Shown here: in pieces, positions 54,437 through 63,747 of the stretch
Layout of the letters: each line of letters begins with the position of its first letter
Position numbering within the stretch: the stretch's first letter is position 1
Assembly (NCBI RefSeq): GCF_000720455.1
Contig: NZ_JOAK01000012.1
Location: forward strand, 304,958 to 368,957
Reading direction: 5' to 3'
DNA: 64,000 bases
Source of the DNA: Streptomyces virginiae
Lineage (GTDB): Bacteria; Actinomycetota; Actinomycetes; Streptomycetales; Streptomycetaceae
Made by a program: the position numbers and the translations under genes
Notes under the pieces: generated by a model
What the model was told of the DNA's origin: nothing
The model's input: only the letters and a program-made list of their open reading frames with translations
The model's database searches: none

Positions 54437-55297
54437 CTAGTGGGACGTCGGGGCCTTGGCGGTGGCCTTCGCGTAGAGGGAGGACGCGTACTCGCCGAGG
54501 ATCGTGCTCGTCGAGACGTCGTCGGTGTCGCCGCCCGTGAGAATGCCGACGATCTTGCCGTCGCGGGCGATCCAGGCGCTGCCGCTGGTGCCGCCCGGGA
54601 AGTCCGCGCAGTCGAAGCGCTGCTGGGTCGCGCTCTCGCGCACGGCGGTCGCCGTGCAGGTACGGGGGATCTTGCGGTCGGCGGGGTAGCCGGTGACGGT
54701 GACCTCCTCGCCGGCCCGGCCGGAGGTGTCCAGCACGGCCGCGCCGGTCACGTCCTCGATCGAGCGGCCCTGGGCGTCGGGGGCGAGCGTGGCGAAGGCG
54801 AGGTCGTAGTCGTCGTCCGTGCCCTCCGCCCAGCGGTCGTCCTCGAAGACCTTCTCGATCTTCCATGTGCCGTACGGGGCGGTGTCGTTGGCGTAGGCAG
54901 GGGCGAAGACGGCGGTGCCTCCTCCCTGGTCCCCGGCGAGCAGGCAGTGCCCGGCGGTGACGATGAGGTTGCGGCCGGGGCTGTGCACCACGGTGGCCGT
55001 GCAGAAGTGGTCGCTGTCCAGGCCGTCGGTGAACAGGGCGCCGGTGAAGGCGGCGGGCCCGCCGGGCGGGGGCGTCACGGCCGGCGGCAGGGTGGTCCCG
55101 GGCGGCGAGGACAGCTGGGGCTTCGGCGCGTGCGAGCGCGAGGGGGCCGTGGCCGAGAGGGAGGGCTGCGCGGCCTTCGCCCGCGCGGGCGCGGTCGCCT
55201 CGGGGGGCGGCGCGAGTTCCGCCACCGCCGCGGAAGCCCCCAGAGCCGCCACCGCACACAGCACCGCAGTCACGACGCTCCGCTTGTCCACCGGCAT
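54437..55297 (-). CDS. secreted trypsin-like serine protease
   Basis: This 286-residue exported protein has a signal peptide (SVVTAVLCAVAALGASAAVA) and a Pro/Ala-rich linker to about residue 75. A chymotrypsin-fold protease domain follows: His in NLIVTAGHCLL, Asp in DDDYDLAFATL, Ser in FPGGTSGSAWIA. Paired cysteines (FCTATVV...GHC; RTCTATAV...FDCADF) support two disulfides. ATG 55297 is chosen because the signal peptide starts there; the frame is open to 55402. It resembles V8/trypsin-like secreted endopeptidases. Confidence 0.88.
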   Translation of the reverse strand: MPVDKRSVVTAVLCAVAALGASAAVAELAPPPEATAPARAKAAQPSLSATAPSRSHAPKPQLSSPPGTTLPPAVTPPPGGPAAFTGALFTDGLDSDHFCTATVVHSPGRNLIVTAGHCLLAGDQGGGTAVFAPAYANDTAPYGTWKIEKVFEDDRWAEGTDDDYDLAFATLAPDAQGRSIEDVTGAAVLDTSGRAGEEVTVTGYPADRKIPRTCTATAVRESATQQRFDCADFPGGTSGSAWIARDGKIVGILTGGDTDDVSTSTILGEYASSLYAKATAKAPTSH

Positions 55298-55530
55298 GAT
55301 GATCCTTCCGCTTTGCCCTGGCGAAGCATGCCTTGACGGCGGGGCCGGGTGCAAGGCACGGGACGACCCCTGTGTAGCCGGCCCGTCACCGCCGGCAGAC
55401 ATCGCGCATCCGTCAACTCGGGTCCGATGCGGGGGCTTTGGCCGATTCGCCTATCATCGCCTCGATTCTCGCCGCCCCGCCGTCGCACGGGCCCGCGGAA
55501 AGAGAATCTTGACGAGAGGGCAACGAAAAC

Positions 55531-56892
55531 TTGCGATTCACAGGCAAGCACCGGATATCCATCGTTGCCGCGGCGGCCGCGGCCGCGATCGTGGGAACCC
55601 TTCAGCTCCCCTCCACCGCGTTCGGCACCGAGGACACCACGGGCACCACGGGCACCACCGGCATCGAGAGTCCCGCGGAGAGCGCCCCGCCGGCCGGGGA
55701 CGCGCCCGACGCCCACGCGGAGGACTCCGCCACCCACGGCAGCGACGGAACGGTCTTCAGGAACGGCGTCATGTCACTCGGCACGCAGACGGCGTCGCCG
55801 ATGGCCGCACCCAGGTCGGCCGCCGCGGCCGCCCCGGCCGCCGCGCCCACCCCGCCGCAGGGCGAGGGCTGGAAGCTGAGCGGCGCGACCAAGTGGCTGA
55901 CGACCGGCTACACGATCAAGTTCTACGACCAGAAGTCCGCCGACTGGCTGGGTCCGTACGTCCAGGCCTCCGCCGCGGACCTGCGCCGCGTCACGAACCT
56001 GCCGGTCACCGTCGACACGAAGCCGGTCGGCTGGGACTACGTCCGGCCCAGGGGCGAGGTGATCGTGGGGGTGCTGCACCGCCCGTGCGTCCCGCCGGCC
56101 GGTGAGGGCAGCATGGGCAGCACGGGCTGGAAGATCGTCCGCGACGGCACCGGCACCGCCAACCTCAGCTGCGGCTTCACCAGCTCCTCCGTCGCCGAGA
56201 CCGTGACCAGCGGGCACGCCTACATCGACGACTCGTTCTTCACCCCGGCCGGCAAGCCGACCGCCGCCATGGGCGAGACGTACATGCGCAACCACGTCAG
56301 CCACGAGCTCGGACACACGCTGGGGCTGGCGCACGCCAACCGCAGCCTGACCAAGAGCGACTGCGTCAAGGGGACCGACTCGGGCCAGTTCCCGGTCATG
56401 TGCTCCCCCACCTACGCCTACCAGGACAAGCGGGCGGGCACCTACGTCCAGCAGTTCGACGTGCAGGGCCTGCGCCGCCTCGCGGCGGGCGCCGGGGCGA
56501 CGCTGTCCCCGCAGGGCCGCGTGAGCGGCATCGGATCCAAGTGCCTGGACGTCAAGGGCGGCAAGGCCGCCAACGGCACCCAGATCCAGCTCTACACGTG
56601 CAACGGCACCGCGGCCCAGTCCTGGATCCTGGGCAAGGACGGCACCCTCCGCGCGCTCGGCAAGTGCCTGGACAACGCGCGCAACGCGAGCACCAACGGA
56701 AACAAGATCAGCCTCTACGACTGCAACGGCTCGGCGGCGCAGCGCTGGTCGGTCAACGCCAAGGGCCAGATCGTCCACGTGGCATCGGGCAAGGTCCTCG
56801 ACGCGACCGGCGGCGCGACCGCCAACGGCACCGTGGTCCAGCTGTACACGGCGAACACGAACAAGCGCCAGGTCTGGGTCACCCCGAAGTAA
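55531..56892 (+). CDS. secreted metalloprotease with ricin-type lectin domain
   Basis: This 453-residue protein has a signal peptide (HRISIVAAAAAAAIVGTLQL) and an acidic/Ala-rich propeptide to about residue 110. A zinc metalloprotease domain carries HELGHTLGLAH (HExxHxxGxxH, metzincin-like) at about residue 258 and a downstream Met in FPVMCSP that may be the Met-turn. The last ~125 residues form a ricin B-type trefoil (GSKCLDVKGGKAANGTQIQL and two further QxW-type repeats), expected to bind carbohydrate. Start is TTG 55531 with GAGAGGG 12 bases upstream. Confidence 0.9.
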   Translation: MRFTGKHRISIVAAAAAAAIVGTLQLPSTAFGTEDTTGTTGTTGIESPAESAPPAGDAPDAHAEDSATHGSDGTVFRNGVMSLGTQTASPMAAPRSAAAAAPAAAPTPPQGEGWKLSGATKWLTTGYTIKFYDQKSADWLGPYVQASAADLRRVTNLPVTVDTKPVGWDYVRPRGEVIVGVLHRPCVPPAGEGSMGSTGWKIVRDGTGTANLSCGFTSSSVAETVTSGHAYIDDSFFTPAGKPTAAMGETYMRNHVSHELGHTLGLAHANRSLTKSDCVKGTDSGQFPVMCSPTYAYQDKRAGTYVQQFDVQGLRRLAAGAGATLSPQGRVSGIGSKCLDVKGGKAANGTQIQLYTCNGTAAQSWILGKDGTLRALGKCLDNARNASTNGNKISLYDCNGSAAQRWSVNAKGQIVHVASGKVLDATGGATANGTVVQLYTANTNKRQVWVTPK

Positions 56893-56909
56893 CCCGCGCC
56901 CGGACGCAC

Positions 56910-56945
56910 GGCAGCCGCACGGGCACCACGGCCCGTGCGGCTGCC
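56910..56945. terminator. bidirectional terminator hairpin
   Basis: A perfect 15-bp stem (56910-56924 with 56931-56945) has a 6-base loop, between the convergent metalloprotease and peptidoglycan-binding genes. Confidence 0.9.
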
Positions 56946-56961
56946 GCGCCGGGCAGGCCGG

Positions 56962-57420
56962 TCAGTTCGTGGAGGCGGTCAGCGGCTGCGGGGCGTCGGT
57001 CAGCTTGAGGCAGCGCCACGTCCCCGTCTCCCACTGCCAGAACCGGAACTTGATGGCGTCACGCGTCTGCGGGCCGTAGACCCCGTCGGCGGGGATGCCC
57101 GCCTGGGCCTGCGCCTTCTTGAGCAGGGTCTCGGTCGCGGGCCCGAACTTGCCGTCGGTCACGAGGTAGCCGCCGTAGCAGTACCAGAGCGTCTGCTGGA
57201 GGTCGTAGACGGCGTTGTTGTCGGCGCCCCTGCGCAGGGTGCAGAAGTTGCTGCCCATGTTCACCTGGGTCGGCACGTGGGTGTAGAAGCCCGCGCGGTC
57301 GATGTAGACCGTGCTGTCGTTGCAGGCGGGCATCGCCGCCTGTGCGGACGTCGTGCCGATGCCGGCCAGGCTCGTCGCCAGGGCGGCGACGGCCAGGAGG
57401 TGGGCCAGGGTGCGCTTCAT
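56962..57420 (-). CDS. secreted peptidoglycan-binding-domain protein
   Basis: This 152-residue protein has a signal peptide (KRTLAHLLAVAALATSLAGI ... AQA) and one peptidoglycan-binding-1-type unit at about 75-130: NNAVYDLQQTLWYCYGGYLV, DGKFGPATETLLKKAQAQAG, DGVYGPQTRDA. Four to five cysteines may form disulfides. No catalytic domain is present, so it is likely a wall-targeting or wall-binding protein. ATG 57420 is chosen because it begins the signal peptide. Confidence 0.85.
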   Translation of the reverse strand: MKRTLAHLLAVAALATSLAGIGTTSAQAAMPACNDSTVYIDRAGFYTHVPTQVNMGSNFCTLRRGADNNAVYDLQQTLWYCYGGYLVTDGKFGPATETLLKKAQAQAGIPADGVYGPQTRDAIKFRFWQWETGTWRCLKLTDAPQPLTASTN

Positions 57421-57542
57421 CTGGGTGGTACTCCCCCGTGTGAAAAGGATGGTTCGCGGCATGGTCCCGGCCGAAACGGTGTTCGACCGCTGCCGAGCGA
57501 AAACGTAACAGGGCCGGGGCCGAGCGCACTTCGACGCGGGCC

Positions 57543-57600
57543 GCGGGACGCGATGGCGGGACGCGGGACGCCGACTCGGGACGCGGGACGCGGGACGGAC
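57543..57600. repeat. GGGACGC-type short repeats upstream of the MFS gene
   Basis: Irregular tandem units of the form gcgggac/gcgggacg recur through this stretch, in the 275-bp gap between the peptidoglycan-binding gene and the MFS gene. They are non-coding; no operator or terminator can be assigned. Confidence 0.6.
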
Positions 57601-57695
57601 CGCGGGCCGGAGGCCGCGGTCGGCAGCTCGCGGGCCCGGCCGTATAGGGCAATCGCCCGATCCGCGGGCCCCACCTCAGAACGCACGCTGGCACC

Positions 57696-58919
57696 ATGCG
57701 CGATGGGGGAAGCGGACGGGTCCTGCGGGACCGCAATGCGGGGCTCTACCTGCTCGGGGTGGTGGTGTCCGGGTTCGGCACGACGGCGATGTGGCTGGTC
57801 GCCGGGGTCTGGGTGAAGTCGCTGACCGGCTCGGACAGCCTCGCGGCGCTGACGGCGTTCGCCATGTGGGCACCGGTGCTCGCCGGGCCGGCCCTCGGGG
57901 TGCTCGCCGACCGGCTGCCGCGGCGGCCGCTGCTGGTGGCCGCCTGCCTCCTGATGGCCGCGTTGCTGCCCGCCCTGTGCCTGGTCGACTCGGCCGGCCG
58001 GGTGTGGCTGCTCTTCGCCGTCCTCCTCCTCTACGGAACCTGCGGCACCCTCCACGACGCGGCGGAGGCGGCCCTGGTCGCCAAGGCGGTCGACGTCCGC
58101 CTCCTCGGCGACTTCAACGGGCTGCGGATGACGGCCGGCGAGAGCATGAAGCTGCTCGCGCCCCTGGCGGGCGCCGCCCTGTTCACCCGCTTCGGCGGGG
58201 ACTCCGTGGCGCTGCTCGACGCGGCGACCTTCGCTCTCGCGGCGGGGCTGTTCCTCCTGCTGCGGGTGGACGGCGACGCACCGGACCGGACCGTCCCGCG
58301 CGCGGGCAGCCTCGCCCGGGTGCTTGAGGGCGGCCGGCAGCTGTGGGGCTCACCGTGCTTGCGTCCGCTGGTGTCGGCGGCCGCCGCCGTGATGTTCCTG
58401 GCCGGGATCAACGGCGCGGTGGTCTACGCGGTAGCCGACGACGTGCTGGGCCGCACGCCCGCCTACGTGGGGGTGCTGTACGCGGTCCAGGGCGCCGGTT
58501 CGGTCCTGAGCGGGCTCGTCGCGGGCCCGCTCCTGCGCCGGATGCCGGTACGGGTGTTCACGGCGGCCGGCACGGCCCTGTTCGCGCTGGGCTGCGGCGG
58601 GCGGGCACTGCCGTACGACGCGGCGGCCCTCGTGTGCAGCGCGCTGATCGGCGCGGGCCTGCCGTGCGTGCTGATCGCCGCCCTGACCGCCGTGCAGCGC
58701 GAGGTCCCCGACTCCGCCGTGGGCCGCGCCGCCGCCACGGCCAACACCCTGGTCTTCGTACCGAACGCGCTGGCCCTGGCCCTGGGCGCCGGCCTCGTCG
58801 CCTTCGTGGACGTGACGCTGCTGCTGCCGGTGCTCACGGCCGCGGGCCTGGCCGTCGCGCTCGCGCTGGTGACCGCGCCGGCGGTCGGCGCGGTCACCAG
58901 CCGCCGGGCACCGGTCTGA
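57696..58919 (+). CDS. MFS transporter
   Basis: This 407-residue protein has about 12 membrane helices. Characteristic segments are FGTTAMWLVAGVWVKSLTGS, the loop 2-3 motif GVLADRLPRRPLLVAACLLM, and AVQGAGSVLSGLVAGPLLRR after the central loop. The sequence resembles the enterobactin-exporter/MefA-like drug efflux branch of the major facilitator superfamily. The substrate is not evident. It converges with the amidohydrolase gene 26 bp away. Confidence 0.9.
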   Translation: MRDGGSGRVLRDRNAGLYLLGVVVSGFGTTAMWLVAGVWVKSLTGSDSLAALTAFAMWAPVLAGPALGVLADRLPRRPLLVAACLLMAALLPALCLVDSAGRVWLLFAVLLLYGTCGTLHDAAEAALVAKAVDVRLLGDFNGLRMTAGESMKLLAPLAGAALFTRFGGDSVALLDAATFALAAGLFLLLRVDGDAPDRTVPRAGSLARVLEGGRQLWGSPCLRPLVSAAAAVMFLAGINGAVVYAVADDVLGRTPAYVGVLYAVQGAGSVLSGLVAGPLLRRMPVRVFTAAGTALFALGCGGRALPYDAAALVCSALIGAGLPCVLIAALTAVQREVPDSAVGRAAATANTLVFVPNALALALGAGLVAFVDVTLLLPVLTAAGLAVALALVTAPAVGAVTSRRAPV

Positions 58920-58945
58920 CCGGGCCCCCGACGGAGCGGCGCGGG

Positions 58946-60172
58946 TCAGGCCCCGGGGCCCGCCCACAGGCCGTCCGGGGTGAGGCCGAGCAGGTCGATC
59001 GCGTTGCCGCGCACGATGCGGTCCACCACGTCCGGCGCCAGGTGACCCATCTGCGCCTCGCCGACCTCGCGGGACTTCGGCCAGGTCGAGTCGGAGTGGG
59101 GGTAGTCGGTCTCGTAGAGGACGTTGCCGACGCCGATCGAGTCCAGGTTCCTCAGACCGAAGGCGTCGTCGAAGAAGCAGCCGAAGACGTGCCCGGCGAA
59201 CAGCTCCGACGGCGGCCGGAGCACCTTGTCCGCGACCCCGCCCCAGCCGCGGTTCTCCTCCCAGACGACGTCCGCGCGCTCGAGGATGTACGGGATCCAG
59301 CCGATCTGGCCCTCCGCGTACATGATCTTCAGATTGGGGAAGCGTTCGAACTTGCCACTCATCAGCCAGTCGACCATGGAGAAGCAGCAGTTGGCGAAGG
59401 TGATGGTGGAGCCGACCGCCGGCGGGGCGTCCGCGGAGGTGGACGGCATCCGGGAGGAGGAGCCGATGTGCATCGCGATGACCGTGCCGGTCTCGTCGCA
59501 CGCCTGGAGGAAGGGGTCCCACTCGTCGGTGTGGACGGACGGCAGCCCCAGGTGCGGGGGTATCTCCGAGAAGGCGACCGCGCGCACGCCGCGCGCCGCG
59601 TTGCGGCGGACCTCGGCGGCGGCGAGGCGGGCGTCCCAGAGCGGGATCAGGGTGAGGGGGATCAGGCGGCCCCGGGCGTCGGGGCCGCACCACTCCTCCA
59701 CCATCCAGTCGTTGTAGGCGCGTACGCCGAGCAGGCCCAGCTCACGGTCCTTGGCCTCGGTGAAGGTCTGGCCGCAGAAGCGGGGGAAGGTCGGGAAGCA
59801 GAGGGCCGACTGGACGTGGTTGACGTCCATGTCGGCGAGCCGGTCGGGAACCGAGAAGGATCCGGGGCGCATCTGCTCGTAGGTGATGACTTCCAGTTTG
59901 ATCTCGTCGCGGTCGTACCCGACGGCGGTGTCGAGGCGGGTGAGCGGCCGGTGCAGGTCCTCGTACACCCACCAGTCGCCGATCGGGCCGTCGTCGCCCT
60001 TCGCCCCCATGACGGGTGCGAACTTGCCTCCGAGGAAGGTCATTTCCTTCAACGGGGCGCGGACGACGCGGGGACCGGTGTCCCGGTACTTGGACGGGAG
60101 CCGGTCCCGCCAGACGTGGGGGGGCTCAACCGTGTGGTCGTCCACCGAGATGATCTTCGGGAAGGTCTCCAT
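58946..60172 (-). CDS. ACMSD-like amidohydrolase family protein
   Basis: This 408-residue metal-dependent hydrolase/decarboxylase of the amidohydrolase_2 (ACMSD-like) type has an N-terminal VDDHTVEPPHVW metal motif, internal His in MHIGSSSRM and FANCCFSMVDW, and the late Asp motif LYETDYPHSDSTWP. Family members decarboxylate or hydrolyse aromatic and steroid-like acids. The substrate here is unknown. Operator-like site F lies 21 bp upstream of its start, linking it with the LLM, SDR and Dabb genes. Confidence 0.88.
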   Translation of the reverse strand: METFPKIISVDDHTVEPPHVWRDRLPSKYRDTGPRVVRAPLKEMTFLGGKFAPVMGAKGDDGPIGDWWVYEDLHRPLTRLDTAVGYDRDEIKLEVITYEQMRPGSFSVPDRLADMDVNHVQSALCFPTFPRFCGQTFTEAKDRELGLLGVRAYNDWMVEEWCGPDARGRLIPLTLIPLWDARLAAAEVRRNAARGVRAVAFSEIPPHLGLPSVHTDEWDPFLQACDETGTVIAMHIGSSSRMPSTSADAPPAVGSTITFANCCFSMVDWLMSGKFERFPNLKIMYAEGQIGWIPYILERADVVWEENRGWGGVADKVLRPPSELFAGHVFGCFFDDAFGLRNLDSIGVGNVLYETDYPHSDSTWPKSREVGEAQMGHLAPDVVDRIVRGNAIDLLGLTPDGLWAGPGA

Positions 60173-60193
60173 GGCTCATACGGTAGCGCCGAT

Positions 60194-60208
60194 CTGACGA
60201 ACCGTCAG
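60194..60208. promoter_or_regulatory. palindromic operator candidate (site F)
   Basis: CTGACGAACCGTCAG is a perfect 6-3-6 palindrome between the ACMSD-like amidohydrolase (start 60172, minus) and the afsR-type gene (start 60305, plus). Confidence 0.8.
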
Positions 60209-60304
60209 CTAGTTGGTCTGTGATCGGTCATGGACGGGCTGACGGGTACGCGCGAGACAGGGCAGACTGACCCTTACACCGACGGAAGGCAGGGGGGACG
60301 ACAG

Positions 60305-63300
60305 ATGGACGGCGTACCGGCCATCCCGCACCCGCGGAACCACCCCGAGGTCCGTGCGGCTGCCGCCGCATCAGAAACCGGCCCCGCGGCCGCCGTCCGC
60401 TCCGGCGCAGACCCCGCGACGGGCGGCTCTCCGGCCGGACCCGTATGGCCGACGGCCACCGCAAACGGAGCCGGCACGGACACGGGAACGGAACCCTCCG
60501 CCCCCACCGCCTCCCCGTCCGCCGCCGCAGGCCCGGCCGACCCCGGCACGGCCGCGGCCCGGCCCGCTACCACGGCGGCCACCGCATCCCCGTCAGCCGC
60601 CTCGCGCCCGGCACGGACCGGCACCGCCGACGCACCAGCCGACACCGCCACGGGCGACACCGCCACGGGCGACTCCCGGTTCGCCGTCCTCGGGCCCGTA
60701 CGGGCCTGGCGGGGCGCCGAGGCCCTGCCCTCCGGCACCCCCCAGCAGCGGGCCCTGCTCGCCGTACTCCTGCTGCGCGACGGCCGCACGGCCACCGCAC
60801 CCGAACTGATCGACGCCATCTGGGGCGAGGACCCACCGCAGCAGGCCCTGGCCACCATCCGCACCTACGCCTCCCGCCTGCGCAAGGTCGTCGCCCCCGG
60901 CCTGCTCGTCACCGAGTCCGGCGGCTACGCCATCCGGCTGCGCTCCGCCGCCACCCTCGACCTCGGTGTCGCCCGCAGCCTCGCCGCCGACGCCGACGCG
61001 GCCCGGGCCGCCGGGGACCGCCCCCTCGCCCGTACCCTCCTGACCCGCGCCCTCGACCTGTGGGAGGGCGAACCCCTCGCCGGGGTCCCCGGCCCGCACG
61101 CCGAGACCGAGCGCACCCGGCTCGCCGAATGGCGACTGCAGCTGCTGGAGACACGCCTCGACCTCGACCTGGAGGTCGGCCACCACGCCGAGGCCGTCTC
61201 CGAGCTGACCGCCCTCACCGCCGCCCACCCGCTGCGCGAACGGCTGCGCGAGCTGCTCATGCTCGCCCTCTACCGCAGCGGCCGGCAGGCCGAGGCCCTC
61301 GCCGTCTACGCCGACACCCGCCGCCTCCTCGCGGACGAACTCGGCGTCGACCCTCGGCCCGAACTGGCCGCGCTCCAGCAGCGCATCCTGAACGCCGACG
61401 CCGATCTGGCCCGCGCGGAAGACCCCGCTCCGGCCGCCACCGCCGCTCACGTGAGGCCCGCCCAATTGCCCGCGACCGTACCCGACTTCACGGGCCGCTC
61501 CAGTTTCGTCGCCGAACTCGGCACGATCCTCTCCGGCGGCGCCCAGGACCAGGTCATGGCCGTCTCCGCGCTCGCCGGGATCGGCGGCGTCGGCAAGACC
61601 ACCCTCGCCGTGCACGTCGCGCACGCCGCCCGCCCGCACTTCCCCGACGGCCAGCTCTACGTCGACCTCCAGGGCACCGACGCCCGCCCCGCCGAACCGG
61701 AGGCCGTCCTCGGCTCCTTCCTGCGCGCGCTCGGCACCCCCGACACCGCCATCCCCGACTCCCCGGCCGACCGGGCCGCGCTCTACCGCTCCACCCTCGA
61801 CGGCCGCCGCGTCCTGGTCCTCCTCGACAACGCCCGCGACGCCGCCCAGGTCCGCCCGCTCCTGCCCGGCACCGCCGGCTGCGCCGCCCTCGTCACCAGC
61901 CGGGTCCGCATGGCGGGCCTCGCCGGGGCCCATCTCGTCGACCTCGACGTGATGAGCCCCGAGGAGGCCCTCCAGCTCTTCACCCGCATCGTCGGCGAGG
62001 AACGCGTACGCGCCGAACGCCAGGCCGCCCTCGACGTCGTCGGCGCCTGCGGCTTCCTGCCCCTGGCCATCCGCATCGCCGCCTCCCGGCTCGCGGCCCG
62101 CCGCACCTGGACCGTCTCCGTCCTCGCCGCCAAACTCGCCGACGAACGCCGCCGCCTCGACGAGCTCCAGGCCGGCGACCTCGCCGTCAAGGCCACCTTC
62201 GAGCTCGGCTACGGCCAGCTGGAACCGGCCCAGCAGCGCGCCTTCCGCCTCCTCGGCCTCGCCGACGGCCCCGACATCTCGCTGTCCGCGGCCGCGGCCG
62301 TACTCGACCTGCCCGAGTACGACACCGAGGACCTCCTGGAGGCTTTAGTCGACTGCTCCCTCCTGGAATCCGCCGCCCCCGGCCGCTACCGCTTCCACGA
62401 CCTCGTACGCCTCTACGCGCGTGCCTGCGCCGAACGCGACGAGCAGCCGCCGAGCGAGCGCGAGGCGGCCCTGGACCGCCTCCTGGACTTCTACCTGGCC
62501 ACCGCCTCCGGGGTCTACGCCCTGGAACGCCCCGGCGACCGGCTGCCCGCGCACCTGTCCGACACCCACTACCCCGGGCTGGTCTTCGCCGAGCCGCGCG
62601 CCGCCCTGGACTGGCTGTACGCCGAGGCCGGCCCGCTGCTGGCGTGCGTACGGCAGGCGTCCGTGCGGGGCGGCGACTCACCGGTCCTGCGCCGGGGCGT
62701 GGACCTGCTGTGGGCGGCCAAGGACCTGGCCGAGTCGGGTGCCAACTCCAAGCAGTACGAGTCGGCCGCGACCGCCCTGCGCGACGCCGCCCAGGCCGCC
62801 AAGGACCCGTACGCCGAGGGCCGCGCCCGCACCACCCTCACCAACGTCCACCTGGTCGCCGGCCGCTTCGCCGAGGCCGACGACGAGGCCCGCCAGGCCA
62901 CGGCCCTGGCCCGTGAGGCCGGCGACCCGCTGCCCAGCTGCTGGGCGCCCAACGACCGCGGAATCATCGCCCTCTACGAGGGGCGACACGCGGACGGCGA
63001 GCGGTACCTGCTGCAGGCCATCCAGAACTTCCGCGCCGACGGCAACAACGTCGGCGAGGCGAGCGCCCTGTGCAACCTCTCCCGCATCCACGTCGAGCTG
63101 GGCCGCCTCACCAGCGCCATAGACCTCGCGCAGCAGGGCATCGCCATCTACGACCGGATGGGCCTGTCCCTGCGCCTGGCCAACGGCCGCTACGCCCTCG
63201 GCATCGCGCTCACCCAGGCGGGCCGGCTCGGCGAGGCCCTCGCGCAGCTCACCGAGGCGCTGGCCCTGTTCCACGACAACCGCCAGCCGCTGTGGGAGGG

Positions 63301-63574
63301 CGTGACCCACTTCCGGCTCGCCGTCGCACATCTCGCGGCGCGCCGGCCCACGCTGGCCGCCGCGCACGCCGAGCAGGCCATCGCGCTGCGCGGCATCGGC
63401 GGTGAGTGGCGGCGCGCGACCGTGCTGACCGTGCTGGGCAAGGCGCTGCGGCGGCTGGGGCAGACGGACCGGGCGCGCGCGTGCTGGCGGGACGCGGAGA
63501 CGGTGTTCAAGCAGCTGGGTTCGGCCGAACTGGCCGAGGTACAGACCCTGCTGGCCACGGAGATCGCCGCCTGA
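60305..63574 (+). CDS. afsR: AfsR-type SARP regulator with NB-ARC and TPR domains
   Basis: This 1089-residue protein has a low-complexity Ala/Pro/Thr-rich N-terminus (residues 1-120). A SARP winged helix (from SRFAVLGPVRAWRG, residue 123, through TIRTYASRLRKVV) and a BTAD domain run to about 380. The NB-ARC ATPase has P-loop ALAGIGGVGKTTLAVHVAHA at about 423-442. A TPR-like C-terminus spans about 820-1080. AfsR is a phosphorylation-controlled global activator of antibiotic production that turns on afsS; the adjacent gene fits that. S. coelicolor AfsR is about 993 residues, so this copy has an N-terminal extension. ATG 60305 has GGGGGGA upstream; an in-frame ATG at 60230 is less likely. Confidence 0.88.
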   Translation: MDGVPAIPHPRNHPEVRAAAAASETGPAAAVRSGADPATGGSPAGPVWPTATANGAGTDTGTEPSAPTASPSAAAGPADPGTAAARPATTAATASPSAASRPARTGTADAPADTATGDTATGDSRFAVLGPVRAWRGAEALPSGTPQQRALLAVLLLRDGRTATAPELIDAIWGEDPPQQALATIRTYASRLRKVVAPGLLVTESGGYAIRLRSAATLDLGVARSLAADADAARAAGDRPLARTLLTRALDLWEGEPLAGVPGPHAETERTRLAEWRLQLLETRLDLDLEVGHHAEAVSELTALTAAHPLRERLRELLMLALYRSGRQAEALAVYADTRRLLADELGVDPRPELAALQQRILNADADLARAEDPAPAATAAHVRPAQLPATVPDFTGRSSFVAELGTILSGGAQDQVMAVSALAGIGGVGKTTLAVHVAHAARPHFPDGQLYVDLQGTDARPAEPEAVLGSFLRALGTPDTAIPDSPADRAALYRSTLDGRRVLVLLDNARDAAQVRPLLPGTAGCAALVTSRVRMAGLAGAHLVDLDVMSPEEALQLFTRIVGEERVRAERQAALDVVGACGFLPLAIRIAASRLAARRTWTVSVLAAKLADERRRLDELQAGDLAVKATFELGYGQLEPAQQRAFRLLGLADGPDISLSAAAAVLDLPEYDTEDLLEALVDCSLLESAAPGRYRFHDLVRLYARACAERDEQPPSEREAALDRLLDFYLATASGVYALERPGDRLPAHLSDTHYPGLVFAEPRAALDWLYAEAGPLLACVRQASVRGGDSPVLRRGVDLLWAAKDLAESGANSKQYESAATALRDAAQAAKDPYAEGRARTTLTNVHLVAGRFAEADDEARQATALAREAGDPLPSCWAPNDRGIIALYEGRHADGERYLLQAIQNFRADGNNVGEASALCNLSRIHVELGRLTSAIDLAQQGIAIYDRMGLSLRLANGRYALGIALTQAGRLGEALAQLTEALALFHDNRQPLWEGVTHFRLAVAHLAARRPTLAAAHAEQAIALRGIGGEWRRATVLTVLGKALRRLGQTDRARACWRDAETVFKQLGSAELAEVQTLLATEIAA

Positions 63575-63601
63575 CCTGCACGGACGCCGGTTGAACGAGG
63601 C

Positions 63602-63637
63602 GTTCATCGTTCGTTTATCGCCGAACGGCACGATAGG
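63602..63637 (+). promoter_or_regulatory. SARP-type direct repeats and possible -10 upstream of afsS
   Basis: GTTCATC (63602-63608) and GTTTATC (63613-63619) are direct heptamers with 11-base start-to-start spacing. This is the geometry of SARP (AfsR) and PHO-box sites at the S. coelicolor afsS promoter. A possible -10 (cgatagg, about 63631-63637) follows at the usual distance. The assignment is by resemblance. Confidence 0.6.
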
Positions 63638-63685
63638 TGCATCGACCCGGTGCGTCGGGGGACATCCGGGCCGGTTGGAAGGATT

Positions 63686-63723
63686 ACCCGTTCGGCGGTC
63701 ATCGGGGGAATCGCCGAACGGGT
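63686..63723 (+). promoter_or_regulatory. 12-bp inverted repeat in the afsS leader
   Basis: acccgttcggcg (63686-63697) and cgccgaacgggt (63712-63723) form a perfect inverted repeat with a 14-base spacer, ending 24 bp before the afsS start. The core cgccgaacgg also occurs at 63619-63628. It could be a leader stem-loop or an operator. Confidence 0.5.
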
Positions 63724-63747
63724 CCCACCCATCCATCAGGAGAACCG

